Positions 11,875-22,460 of a stretch of DNA of 64,000 bases are shown one piece after another. The notes beneath the pieces were generated by a model. The model ran no database searches, was not told the origin of the DNA, and was given only the letters and a program-made list of their open reading frames with translations. Numbering within the stretch: the stretch's first letter is position 1; each line of letters opens with the position of its first letter. A program made the translations under genes and the position numbers. Source of the DNA: Diadophis punctatus similis (lineage: Eukaryota; Chordata; Lepidosauria; Squamata; Dipsadidae); NCBI GenBank assembly GCA_023053685.1, contig JALIGW010000016.1, forward strand, positions 14,732,973 through 14,796,972. Reading direction: 5' to 3'.

Positions 11875-12570
11875 ATGGCTAATGGAACCGGAGCTGCAGC
11901 TCTTCCTGATAATCAAGATACAGAAATGTGAGTGCTTTTTATTGAAGTCATGAAATAGTCATATCTTGAATAATAAATTAGTTCTGCATTTAACAGATTA
12001 ACAGAGTTGGAAGGGACCTTGCAGGTCATCTAGTCCAACCCCCTGCTCAAGCAGGAGACCCTACATCTGCCTCTACCTAGGATCGAACTCACAACCTCCT
12101 GATTGTGAGGCAAGAGTTCCACCTCTATTCAGCATTTGGCAAACTATGTTTTTTTAAGGCATATTGGGTAGCTGCCTTTAGTCTGTATTGTCTCCTATTA
12201 ATACTTTTCCAAATATTGTAAGGGGGGTAGAAATGAATCACTTCTCTTCTAGGCTTATGTTGTACATATGAGGGCTCTTAAGGCCTTTTCATTTTGAATT
12301 AATATATTTCTAGCTGATGAGTGACTCCAGATCATTTCTTAAGGGTATTCTAATGTATACAGATGTATTTAATATCTTGCTAAATTTATTTTGCCAAGTG
12401 AGAAATTTGTTAAATGAGTTTGCCCCATTTTTCGACTTTCCTTGCCACATTTTTTTAAACTAATCACTGCACTTGTTAAATTGGTAATACGGTTGTTAAG
12501 TGATTCTGGTTTCTCCCAAAGCCTGGAAAAATAAGCAGGTTTTTAACAGATTCCTGAATGTCATCAAGAT

Positions 12571-12642
<72 letters not shown>

Positions 12643-15600
12643 CATACATACATACATACATACATACATACATACATACATACATACATACATACATGTC
12701 TTTGGCTCGTGTGCAATTTTACACAGATGGGTTCTATCATGCTTTGTGGGTGGAACACCTCCAGGTAGCTATTTTGCATCCACCTCTATTGAAAAGTTAT
12801 TGACCTGAGTAAAAAATTAGGTCATCCATGCTCAACATTGGTTTGGACTTGCTGGGATGGGGGGGAGAGACGGACAAATCTACAGTGCTACTAAGGAGTA
12901 ATTCTTACCTTTCATGACTTCAGATCTGGCCCACATTCATCAAAGCACTCAAGGAAAAAAGCTTCAAATTCGGCAAGAGATGCCGGCCGGTCATCTTCTG
13001 TGGTTAGGCAGAGCGATCCTTTCCCAGTTTGTATGAAGGCTGAGAGTCAGGCGAAGTTACCCAAACCAAAAATTAACCTTCGAGCCTTCTTCGATTACCA
13101 CTTCACACGAAAGCAGCACCGGTTCCGCAAAAGATGGAACCCTACGGAGAGCAAACCAAGCAAACCTCGCAGGTATGCCAGAAAATGGGTGGACAGGCGC
13201 AGAATTCCAGAAGATGAACAAAGGAGGAGAATGAAAGACAGAGGAATTGTATTTCCTTTCGTGGAGAAATACTACGGCAGGAAGCATCTCCCTTTAAAAG
13301 TGGTGCGAGAATATGAGGTAAATGCTTGGCTGCTTCTTGATTGTTTTGATGGAAGGAGAACTCTGCAGTTGTAATAAAGGAGAATATTTGTAGCTCAGGG
13401 TTGACACGAGGGGTCCTTGGCTTTCTCTCAGCTTGCTTGTTTTCTTGCAGACGTTTCATTACCCAACTAGGTAACATCAGTGCTAGTCTTTCCATTTGAC
13501 AGTCTTGTCACCTATTAACTTGAGTGGATTTGAAGCTTGCACTTTCGTTTGTGTCTCAAAAAATAAAACCCTTCTCTCCCAGCATGCAGCTTTGAAGGGG
13601 TTTTTCAAATACATTGAAATGTTGAAATATGAACATCATTTAAAGAAGTCCTTGACCCGGTTGAATGCTGTGGGCGATCTTGAAAATGAATGTCTGGAAT
13701 CACGGAGGCACAAATACCTGGATGATGACAGACCCATTTCTCCCATTGCAGAGACCAGGTAGGTAATAATGAGACTTTATAAATTGGGTTTTTATTTATT
13801 TGTTTGTTTGTTTGTTTGTTTGTTTGTTTGTTTGTTTGTGAGATTTATATACCGCCTCACAGTGCAAGCACTCTAAGCGGTTTACACCAGTAAGCAATGT
13901 ATATTTATATTGCCCCCAACAATCTGGGTCCTCATTTTACCTACCTCGGAAGGATGGAAGGCTGAGTCAACCTTGAGCCGGTGAGATTTGAACCGCTGAA
14001 CTCAAATGATCACAGTCAGCTAAAGTGGCCTGCAGTACCTGCCTCTAACCGCTGTGCCACCTCGGCTCTTATAATTGTTTTGCAATCCAAAGATCAGAAC
14101 TTGCGGCCTCAATTGTGTGATCACTGAAATTGGCTCTTTAGTGTCAACATGTAATCCTGATAGGCCATATTTTTTTATCTTAATACCTTTTGAATAATGC
14201 TTCTGATGAAATTTTACTCAAAGGCCATTTTTTCCAGTTGATTAAAGTATCCAAATATTTTCAGGAATTAAGAATTTAGCTGCCCAAAGCAAAATTGTAA
14301 TTGGCTTTGTCCCTATTCTCTCCATTGAACATAACATCGGTATCAGGGGTGGGTTCTAATTTACCTCGAAGCTGGTTCGCGTCCTCCCGCGTGGACTCGT
14401 GCAGTGTCAATTAAAAAAAAAAAAGCTGAAAACAAGATGGCAACCGCATTCACAGTGCCGGAAACTCGGCTTTTGTGCATGCTCAGAAGAAAAAATAAAT
14501 AAAATAAAAATTCAAATAAATAATTTTTTAAAAAAAGATGGCGGCGCCCACGGACCGGCACCAACTGAACCGGTTCCGTGATGTCATTGTGACACCACCG
14601 GGATGTCACCAGCGGGTCGCTACCGGTTCGGGCGAACTGGGAGGAACCCACCTCTGATAGGTATGGATAGTCCTTCACTCAAAACCATTTATTTAATGAC
14701 CATGGTTGTCACTTTTAAACCCCTTCATAGCTTGGGACCAGGTTGTTGGTTTTTTTTAATACTGTGTTTTATTGTTTGTAAGCTGCCTAAAATCACTTTC
14801 TAAATAAATAAGTATAATAGGACAATTGTTCTGTTTCAGCAACGAGGATTCTGGTAATGAAGACATTGGTGCCAAAATAGTGGTAAGTTGCCAGTAACCA
14901 AAGCTTGCTTCATCAATTCTTCTGCCACACTCTGGTTTTTACTTCTCCCTCCTTAACTTGAGAATTGCATTAGAAGTGAGACATTAACACAATCAGTCGT
15001 GTACAAAACTATCAAAAATGAGCCTTCCTATTTTCCATATTCCTACAGGTTCTTACGGCTACAAATTGGAACTGGAACTTCTGCCATAAGTCATTGCCGC
15101 CTCACATTGAAACAGACCTAATTTTACGATAATTTTTACAGTGTTCATTAAGCAAATCCAGGTTCACCGGTGGCTGTTTTTGCTGGAAATTGGGCCCCCA
15201 AAAGGGGGGGGGGGAAATCATGATTATATGACCACCAGATATTGTAATTGGTGGTACATGTGAGCTGTTTGCCAAGCAATTGTGATCATGTGAACGGAGG
15301 GGTAGTGCAACTATTGTGAGTGCAAATATAGCTGTCAATCACTTTAAGGTGTGAATGGAGGACTATCTGTATTTGAAAGCCATCCTGTGGCTCAGTGGTA
15401 TTATTTTGGATCTTGCCAAATAAGGCTGGAGGGTTTTGTAGAAATACCGTATTTTTCGGAGTATAAGACGCACCTTTTTCCTCCCTAAAAGTGGCTGAAA
15501 ATTTGGGTGCGTCGTATACTTCGAATGCAGCTTTTTTTTTTTTCCAGCCCTAACTAGGTGCTAACAGATCTTCCCAGCTCTTACCTTGCAGGCTTTTTCA

Positions 15601-17293
15601 TTGTTACTCTCTCCAAAGAATGTTTTTCCAGCCTAAGTCTGCAGAATTTTTTTTCATTGCTCTACTTGCTCTGAATAAGTTTTTTTCTAGCCCTAACTAG
15701 GTGCTAACGATCTTCCCAGCTCTTACTGGCTTGCAGGCTCTTTCATTGTTATTCTCTCAGAAGAAGGTTTTTTTAAGTCCTAACCAGGGGATAAAATAAT
15801 GTGCTGAAGCTGACCAGACTAAGGACGTTAGCCAGATGAATACCTGGTAGGCAGATTGTTTTCCCCTATTTTCCTCCCCAAAAACTAAGGTGCGTCTTAT
15901 ACTCCGAAAAATATGGTAAGACCTTTAAAGACAAAGGAAATGGAGTAAGTTGGAAGAAGGTAAAATATATGATAACGCTAATGAAATAAAACATGCAACA
16001 TAGTAAAATTGTAAGAACTGGTAGTGAGTCTGGGTAACTATACCACCCACTCTAAACAAATTAACAAGGGCTCCTATAAGGACCTGCCTCAGCTAGTCCC
16101 TCAGGAAAGTGACTCTGGAGATTCAGTCATCCAGGTCACAGTTTGCTTTTTCAAGAGGCAACCAGACTTTCTGGTTTTTCTTTGAAGATGTTTCGCTTCT
16201 CATCAAGAGCTGAAGCTTCTTGGATGAGAAGCAAAACGCTTTCAAAGAAAAAAAAACAAAGTCCAGTTGCCTCTCGAAAAAAAGTAGTTTTGGATCCCTC
16301 AGGCAAGCAAAACTCTTGAATCCATTAAATTGAATCCAAAGAACTCTGAACGGTGAGAAATTGATTGCAGGAAAGCATGTCGAAATCTGAAAAAAGCCCG
16401 TGCACAGCACGCATCAGGTTTCCCCAACACCACCACCACTCCCCTAGTCCAGTGGCAGCAATGTGATGACGGAAACTCCCAGTGCTAGGCAGATTATTCT
16501 ATTCTATTCTATTCTATTCTAAACAGGTCACCCTCAGGGTATGACCGGCCTTGAAATGAGGCTGGAACTAGCTGGGAGGGAATCTGCTCCATTTCGGAAG
16601 CTAGTCCCCCTCCCTAATTCCCAAGCGGTTACAGTCAAAGCAAAAGCTTGCGAAAAATGCCAACGAGCCTCCCCACCCCTTTCCAACAGAATGGCAGGAC
16701 AGGATTGTTGAGTGATGAGAATAAAATCTCATAGAGGCGATTTGGATCTTTGCTTGGAATTCAGACAGTTAGAAATAAAGCCGAGATTAAACGTCTAATA
16801 GAAATATTTATTTCGGTACAAAAACAATAAATCCTGAATAATTACATCTTTGCTAAGAAAACGCGACTGTTCCGGTCAAGAGCCAAGTCAAAAGTGATTA
16901 ATGGTGGATCAGGAATGTGGACATGCGTACAAGATCATATCACGTGTTCTGCTTGTATTGGAATGTACCATAATATTAGAATAGGGGTGCATCACCCTGC
17001 ATAGACATACAACTGACAATATTCACTACGTGACACTATGATGGACCTCAGAGCTCCAACCACTAACTCAGGGCATGCCAGGTTTCCAGAATGCAGCAGA
17101 TCTGCCTGCCTGCTTGATCCCAAAATACATCCTAGAAATGCATTTCAAAGATTCTGCTTAATTGCTCTGATTTTTAGCATTCTTTTTTTTTAATGCCCTG
17201 CTGGTTTATCTTTTCCAGGACAACAGCTGTTTCATACTGAGCAGCAAAATTCCCAAGAAAAAGAAGAAATTGAACTCGACGAGGAGAAAATGA
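11875..17293 (+). CDS. TAF1D: TAF1D, TATA-box-binding-protein-associated factor, RNA polymerase I subunit D
   Basis: Subunit of the nucleolar SL1/TIF-IB complex that places RNA polymerase I on rDNA promoters. Coding exons: 11875-11927 (exon starts 11862), 12924-13317, 13583-13758, 14840-14882, 17219-17293; a non-coding exon 1 ends at 9724. Lengths 53, 394, 176, 43 and 72 nt plus TGA give 246 codons, all phases compatible with GT/AG borders. Exon 4 is the diagnostic part: GFFKYIEMLKYEHHLKKSL, GDLENECLESRRHKYLDDD and RPISPI match the human C-terminal block nearly residue for residue. Exon 3 is basic (KINLRAFFDYHFTRKQHRF) and contains GIVFPFVE, like GSGFPFLE in human. The product ends in a lysine-rich tail (KIPKKKKKLNSTRRK) and is shorter than the 278-residue human protein because the acidic C-terminal tail is absent. 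An alternative C-terminus may come from exons further downstream. Intron 3 carries an inverted Penelope tail; intron 4 a SINE and a MITE. Confidence 0.93.
11990..12130 (-). mobile_element. tRNA-derived SINE with CR1-like tail
   Basis: Read on the minus strand, a tRNA-like head (GAGGTGGAACTCTTGCCTCA and GTTCGATCCTAGG as B box) joins TGAGCAGGGGGTTGGACTAG and ATGACCTGCAAGGTCCC. A truncated relative lies at 41794-41872 in plus orientation. Confidence 0.75.
12569..12697. repeat. (GATA)n-(CATA)n tetranucleotide array
   Basis: Roughly 18 GATA units followed by about 14 CATA units, uninterrupted. GATA/GACA-type arrays are the Bkm-like satellite class abundant in snake genomes. Lies in TAF1D intron 2. 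Confidence 0.97.
13376..13492 (-). mobile_element. Penelope-like element 3' fragment, inverted
   Basis: GGAGAATATTTGTAGCTCAG and TTGCAGACGTTTCATTACCC are the reverse complement of the 3' end of the element finishing at about 26935 (GAGCTACAGATATTCTC, GGTAATGAAATAGCTGCAAG). Inserted in TAF1D intron 3, between exons 3 and 4. Confidence 0.75.
13795..14070 (-). mobile_element. tRNA-derived SINE (minus) with (GTTT)n tail
   Basis: Minus-strand copy of the 4868-type SINE: GGTTCAAATCTCACC complement at about 13980 and GAGCCGAGGTGGCACAGCGG complement ending at 14069. The 3' tail abuts a GTTT array (13800-13838). Located in TAF1D intron 4. Confidence 0.86.
14345..14658. mobile_element. hAT-type MITE
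   Basis: Begins AGGGGTGGGTTCTAATTTAC and ends GGGAGGAACCCACCTCTGAT, with the AACCGGTTCCGTGATGTCAT core shared with 767-1288 and 1720-4379. TAF1D intron 4. Confidence 0.7.
15447..15917. mobile_element. Fold-back DNA element, CCGTATTTTTCGG family
   Basis: Long terminal inverted repeats: TACCGTATTTTTCGGAGTAT at the left and CTTATACTCCGAAAAATATG at the right, with GACGCACC / GGTGCGTC. The interior has two imperfect copies of a CTAACTAGGTGCTAAC block. Located in TAF1D intron 5. Confidence 0.75.
16140..16280. repeat. Palindromic interspersed repeat (AAGAAGCTTC type)
   Basis: TTTTCAAGAGGCAACCAGAC, then a self-complementary TCTCATCAAGAGCTGAAGCT centre, then the inverted AGTCCAGTTGCCTC. The same unit is at about 30775-30945, 49460-49615 and 53728-53875. 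Confidence 0.65.
16496..16522. repeat. (TTCTA)n microsatellite
   Basis: Five uninterrupted TTCTA units in TAF1D intron 5. Confidence 0.9.
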
Positions 17294-17348
17294 GAGGCAT
17301 CTTTGTTAGAATTCAGGACATTTAAGTGGAATGCCTAGAAGGCATGCA

Positions 17349-17392
17349 AATAAAATTTTAACGTTCTGAAGATCCAAGCTACCTTAAATAAA
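17349..17392 (+). terminator. TAF1D proximal poly(A) signals
   Basis: Two AATAAA hexamers (17349-17354 and 17387-17392) lie 56-99 nt after the TAF1D stop codon. They would end the short, protein-coding transcript before the snoRNA-host region. Confidence 0.65.
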
Positions 17393-17707
17393 GTCTCTTA
17401 AAAGCAAGCAAAATACAAGCCAGGTATTTAGCTATAATTTTCCTTTCTTTCCTCTCTCAGCGCTTAGCTGTATAATTCTTTCTGAACATCAGGCAGTGGC
17501 TTTTATACCTGTATAACTGCTTTTCAGAACACAAATTTTGTATGACAATGAGTTAATCACCGTTTTGTCACAATGAGTGTGCATACTTTTCATTCACTCT
17601 TTTGTCCTAATATATGAAAGCTGAAATTTGCATTTATGAGGTGTGGTGGGTTTTAAATTCTTGGTAGTGCTTGCTTAATCCAATAATCCAGATAACTAGG
17701 ATATATA

Positions 17708-18384
17708 TCAGTGATGGCTAACCTTTTTGTCGTCACGTGCTGAAAGCGCGTGCGACAACGCATGTGCACGTGTGCCTGCACCCATAATGCAATGTGCGTG
17801 TGACACCCCCCGCGTTCCCCGCCCCCTGCAAATGTGTGCGCGACCCCGCGCCCCGTTTTGGGCCTAGCAGGCCTCCCTGCAGCCTCCTGGGACCAAAAAT
17901 GGGCTGCAGAGGGGGGCGTGCTACCCCCCACGCTCCCTCAGCCCTTTGTGCATGCACGCATGACCCCCTCACATGCGTGTGCATCTCCCACATGCACCCC
18001 GCACACCGTGCATACGCAGCAGAGACACGAAAATCAGCTGGCAGGAGGCACGCACGCATGCGCGGTGGAGGTGATCTGGGACGACGGCTCGCTTGCCCAC
18101 AGCCGAGGTGGCGCAGCGGTTAGAGGCAGTACTGCAGGCCACTTTAGCTGACTGATCCACAGGTCAGCGGTTCAAATCTCACTGGCTCAAGGTTGACTCA
18201 GCCTTCCAGCCTTCCGAGGTAGGTAAAATGAGGACCCAGATTGTTGGGGGCAATATAAATATACATCGCTTACTGGTGTAAACCGCTTAGAGAGTGCTTG
18301 CACTGTGAGGCGGTATATAAATATCACAAATAAATAAATAAATGCCACCTGTGGCACGCGTGCCATAGGTTCGCCATCACGGAT
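17708..18384. mobile_element. CAGTGATGGC-type MITE with nested SINE
   Basis: Left end ATCAGTGATGGCTAACCTTT (17708), right end GCCATAGGTTCGCCATCACG (about 18362-18381). A tRNA-derived SINE (18101-18342, plus) sits inside. The interior is C-rich with CATGCGT-type blocks shared with 27608-27991 and 36178-36497. Confidence 0.7.
18101..18342 (+). mobile_element. tRNA-derived SINE
   Basis: AGCCGAGGTGGCGCAGCGGT head, GTTCAAATCTCACTGG B box, tail GCGGTATATAAATATCACAA then TAAA repeats; nested within the MITE at 17708-18384. Confidence 0.87.
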
Positions 18385-18405
18385 GGGGATAGATATATAT
18401 ATATA

Positions 18406-18492
18406 TACAGATAAAGAAGCGATAGCCATCACGATCTCTGGAACATGTTCTCTGTTCCAGAGATCGTGATGGCTATCGCTTCTTTATCTGTA
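18406..18492. repeat. Perfect inverted repeat: 40-bp arms, 7-nt loop
   Basis: Arm 18406-18445 (TACAGATAAAGAAGCGATAG...) is the exact reverse complement of 18453-18492 over 40 of 40 bases; the loop is TGTTCTC. It has AT dinucleotides on the left and a long (TA)n tract about 100 bp to the right. It lies in the snoRNA-host region 340 bp before the SNORD5-like RNA. Origin unknown. Confidence 0.97.
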
Positions 18493-18525
18493 AATATGTT
18501 GGAACTCGCATTTTTAGAACAATCC

Positions 18526-18715
<190 letters not shown>

Positions 18716-18833
18716 GGCAAACCTATGGCACGCATGCCACAGGTGTTATTTATTTATTTATTTGTGGGATATATATATCCGTGATGGCGAACCTATGGCA
18801 TATATATAAATTGGGTTTAAAATCTGCACTGCC

Positions 18834-18910
18834 GTTCCCGTGATGACTATTTTTAGTTCAACTGCTAAATGATTCACAAATGAACTAAATCTTAACACTC
18901 TGATTGGAAC
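18834..18910 (+). ncRNA. SNORD5: C/D-box snoRNA, SNORD5-like (28S rRNA guide)
   Basis: Canonical box C GTGATGA (18840-18846) and box D CTGA (18900-18903) are enclosed by a 5-bp terminal stem, GTTCC (18834-18838) with GGAAC (18906-18910). An internal guide GTTCAACTGCT (18856-18866) is complementary over 11 nt to the 28S rRNA segment AGCAGTTGAAC. If ATGA at 18869 acts as D', the fifth-nucleotide rule selects the C in AGCAG, which by my count of human 28S is position 2409, the site implied by the SNORD5 alias mgh28S-2409. In human, SNORD5 is hosted by the TAF1D locus, downstream of the coding exons as here. rRNA sequence and numbering are recalled; the name is less certain than the class. Confidence 0.8.
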
Positions 18911-19780
18911 TGAGTGCAGAGGAAATTGTTAGCCTGAGGCAGCTTGAGCAAATTGGCTACCTGTAGGAATGTTGACAAGAAAACCTGAGATAATGCTGCA
19001 AATGGATACACACCTGATGTGTTTTTCCTGTCTTTGAACTAGCAAAACCACTGAACGTCCTCCATGTATTTCAAATGAAGGTTCAAGGACTGACTGGATG
19101 AGGCAGAAAATATGATCTGGGCTGATTGTTCTTCGCAAGAAGCTTTTGTGATTTCGCCTTTCCTGAAATGCCTCAGCTTGGAAAATTGGATGCATTCAGC
19201 CTCTCACGTCTACTGCGGTACTTTAGATTTGCTCAATTTCTCCTCACTCGGATCAATTTCATTTGTGTTTTCTTGGCCTCCTAAAAATTTCGACAAAGGG
19301 CAACAGCGGCCACAATCCCTCCCCCCCCCTTTGATGGATTACACTTGGAAATCTCTAATCTGGTAGTAGATTAAGAAAAGTTATGGGGAAAACTGGTGTC
19401 ATTGGGCTAAAAATATCGGCCTTGGTCTGTACAGCCAAACAAAGCTATCATGACTCAGCTAGGATTGTTTAGTTGGAGCCTCCCTGCTTGATGGGGTGTA
19501 CTTTGCTCAGATCTTTCCCCTCCCTCAGTTTAAACATTGTGCCCATTTCTGCAGATAGTTGTCTTTCAGGTACTTGATCTGCATCATGTAGCGACTTAAG
19601 ATCTGAGTTGAATTGCTTCCTTAATAGTTTTCAAGAACAACTGAGCTGATTGGCATCTGAACGTTGGCTTTAAATAGAACATAAACTGGACAGAAATTCA
19701 GGAAGTGGCTTGGACTGCTGTCCTCTAGCACATAGTGCAGTGCAATCCAGTTGCAGCGATGCAAAAGAAAACAAACTGGT
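18911..19780. other. Single-copy sequence after the SNORD5-like RNA
   Basis: Low-repeat sequence in the host intron. Human TAF1D introns also carry several H/ACA snoRNAs. I could not find a two-hairpin structure with H and ACA boxes here by eye. Confidence 0.35.
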
Positions 19781-19787
19781 TTTCTTG

Positions 19788-20190
19788 TTTTGCTTTGTAA
19801 TTGGCCAATAAATACTACCTGGAAAAGAACAGGTCTGCAAATTCAGCTTAGGCAGGAAGTGAGTTTGCATTATTCCCTTCTCCCCCCCCCCCCACAGAAA
19901 ACCCTTCTGATTCAAAGAGGAGGCTAATGGGCGCCTTTAGAACATACAGCAGGAACAAAAGAGTTTTTATTTTTCTGCTACTGTAGACCCAGGTGTAGGC
20001 AACTCTGGCCCCTTTACGGCCTGTGGACTTCAATTCCCAGAAGTCCCAGGGTTGAAGTTTACAGGTCGTAAGGCGGCCACAGTTGCAACCCCTGAATATA
20101 TAGCCTGTGTTTTGTAAGATATTCTGAGATTTAGATTTTTTTCTATTTTTATTATTCGGCAGCACAACTCCACAACGGCCCACCATCTAC
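19788..20190. repeat. Tandem duplication, copy A
   Basis: TTTTGCTTTGTAATTGGCCA, CTGCAAATTCAGCTTAGGCA, a TGATTCAAAG block and an end at GCAGCACAACTCCA recur in the same order and orientation at 21092-21482, about 1.3 kb away. Copies are diverged and both contain a degraded CTGTGGACTTC MITE. Confidence 0.7.
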
Positions 20191-20224
20191 TGCAGAACAC
20201 AACCTTTTACAGAAAGGCCTAAAC

Positions 20225-20370
20225 CAGGGGTGGCCAAACTATGGTTCTTTGAGGACCTGTGGACTTCAACTCCCAGAATTCCTGAGCCAGCCATGCATGC
20301 ATGGCTAGCTCAGGAATTCTGGGAGTTGAAGTCCACAGGTCCTCAAAGAACCATAGTTTGGCCACCCCTG
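20225..20370. mobile_element. Palindromic hAT MITE, 8-bp TSD
   Basis: CAGGGGTGGCCAAACTATGG to CCATAGTTTGGCCACCCCTG is almost fully self-complementary (about 68-bp arms). It is flanked by GCCTAAAC at 20217-20224 and 20371-20378. Confidence 0.88.
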
Positions 20371-20384
20371 GCCTAAACTATAAC

Positions 20385-21065
20385 CCAGGGGATGCCAATC
20401 AACTAGAATTCTTTGCCAGCCTTAGAAGGAGCATTTAAAACCCTGGGATTCCCCACAGAGATCCAAGAAAGCATTGGACGAGAAGAAGCCAAGAACAGAA
20501 CCAACTAAGAGCAGAAGACAGAACCGCCCTCAAAAACCTAAAGAAGTACCAAATTGTCATCATCCTTCCAGCAGATAAAGGTTGAACCCAGGGTTATCAC
20601 GAATACATTAGAATATATACAAAAAGCAAAAGAATTATTAGAAGGCAAACTTGCATCCAGTGAGCATGAATCCAACAGAAAAAGCGAATCATCTGGATCA
20701 AAAGAGTGCTCAGCGACCTCGGCACGAAAGGGCAAATCACCAAAGAAGACCAGTGGCCGATGAAAAGCAAGGGACCCATCCTCCCACAGGCCCCAAAGTC
20801 TGCAAGCCGGGCATACTTCTCCCTTCGGTTGGATCTATCAGGAACCCCAACATACAACATGGCTAAAGGATTGACTAAAAAGCTCAGATACCTCTCAGAG
20901 GGAAGCAAATACTCCAAACAACTCCTTACAGTGCCTCCAAGTAATCCAAGACGTGACCGTAGGCGAAGACAAAAGCATCTTTTATCATTTGATGTCGCAG
21001 CTCTTTTTACCATCCATAGATCCAAAGTTAGCCCAAAGAATCCGTGACAGCACTAATGTCTGTAA
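20385..21065 (+). mobile_element. Penelope-like element fragment, decayed
   Basis: ACCCAGGGGATGCCAATCAA and onward parallels 25295-25980. The translated remnant includes FDVAALFT followed by a SIDPKLAQR-like segment, the Penelope-type RT motif that follows the palm aspartate. There are many frameshifts and stops. Confidence 0.65.
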
Positions 21066-21091
21066 AAAAAACCCAACAACCTTGGATTTTC

Positions 21092-21482
21092 TTGCTTTGC
21101 TTTGTAACTGGCCATTTATACCAGCTGGAGAAAGTCTGCAATTCAGCTTATGCAAGAAGTAAGTTTGTCATTCCATTCCCCCTCCCCAACCCGCCCCAAA
21201 ATCTTGTTTATGATTCAAAGTGGGTGTTAGTAGGGTGCTTCTTTAAAACATACAGAAGGAAAACAGTTGATTTTCTGCCACATATTAAGATAAATACCAG
21301 GGATGGAGAACTGCAGCCTCTTTACGACCTGTGGACTTCCAACTCCCAGAAGTCTCGGGGTTGAAGTCCACAGGTTGTAAATGGGCCAGAGTTGTCAACC
21401 CCTGATACAGATTGTGTTTTGTAGTTTTGTTCTGTATTCTTGACGTTTAGGATTTTTTTCTACTTTGGCGCAGCACAACTCC
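21092..21482. repeat. Tandem duplication, copy B
   Basis: Counterpart of 19788-20190 (TTTGCTTTGTAACTGGCCAT, CTGCAATTCAGCTTATGCAA, TGATTCAAAG, GCAGCACAACTCCA). A Penelope fragment separates the copies. Confidence 0.7.
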
Positions 21483-22039
21483 AGGTTTTGACTGGCCTCT
21501 CAGACGGAAGCCGTGGAGTCGGTGCTAAGAATATAACCTTCTTTGCAACCCACAGCTAATTTGTATTTGCTGTGTTACTTAAAGGAAGGGACATCGTAAC
21601 ACCTGGGCTTTTAGAATAATCTGAAAGAATGAAGTTTGGTGACTGGTATAAAAAAACCTTACAGGTTGTTCTTGACTTAACGATGAGCCCCTAAACATAA
21701 TACCTGGGTCTTGGCTTAATGTTAAGAGTAATCTGAAAACATGGAGTCTGCTGACTGGTGTGAGAAACTTTACGGGTATTCCTTGACTTATGACCAGTCA
21801 CTTAGAGACTGTTATGACAGACATGACAGACCTCTCTGGGGGAAATAGGATAGAATTAGAAGAATAGAATTAGAATTTGGAATGGAATAATGGAATGGAA
21901 TGAAATAATAAAATAGAAATAGAATAGAATAGAATTAGAAGTAATAGAATAGAAATAGACCCATAAAGCTTATCTGTTCTAAGTGGCAAAATGTCAAACA
22001 GTCTCCGCTAGTAAAATTAAACCTTTGATTGCTTAACAT

Positions 22040-22460
22040 AATGCACAGATATTTTTTTATTATTATTAGTTTGTCAAACATGTACAAGATAGCATGAATA
22101 TGAACATGAACGAAGGAAATGAATACAAATAAATGGGGACAGTGAGACAGAGACGGTAGGCACGCTGGTGCGCTTATGCATGTCCCCTTTACGGACCTCT
22201 TAGGAATGGGGTGAGGTCCACAGTAGGCAATTTTAAGGTTGAAACTGTGAGGATTTTGGGGATGTAACAACGGAGTCAGGTAGAGCATTCCAGACGTTGA
22301 CCACTCTGTTGCTGTAGTTGTATTTTCTGCAATAGAGTTTAGAGCGGTTTACCTTGAGTTTGTATCGATTGCCCGTGTATTATTGAGGTTGAAGCTGAAG
22401 AAATGATTGACAGGTAAGACGTTGTAGCTGACAATTTTGTATACTATGCTTAGATCGGAC
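22040..22460 (-). mobile_element. Non-LTR retrotransposon 3' fragment
   Basis: The minus-strand translation reads LKILDLVNLELHRLRSDL, then YKIVSYNVLPVNHFF and, with shifts, NRVVNVWNALPDSVVT, the C-terminal end of a LINE reverse transcriptase. A TAAT-rich tail is at 22050-22065. The adjoining 22460-22760 may be more of the same element but I cannot place it. Confidence 0.65.

Noticed and set aside
12476..12779. Overlapping minus frames rich in MYVC and SIYL repeats
   Set aside because: Translation of the GATA/CATA microsatellite.
17733..18160. Overlapping C/H-rich frames of about 100 codons
   Set aside because: Lie inside a CAGTGATGGC MITE and its nested SINE; CACGCATG-type repeats give cysteine/histidine-like composition by chance.
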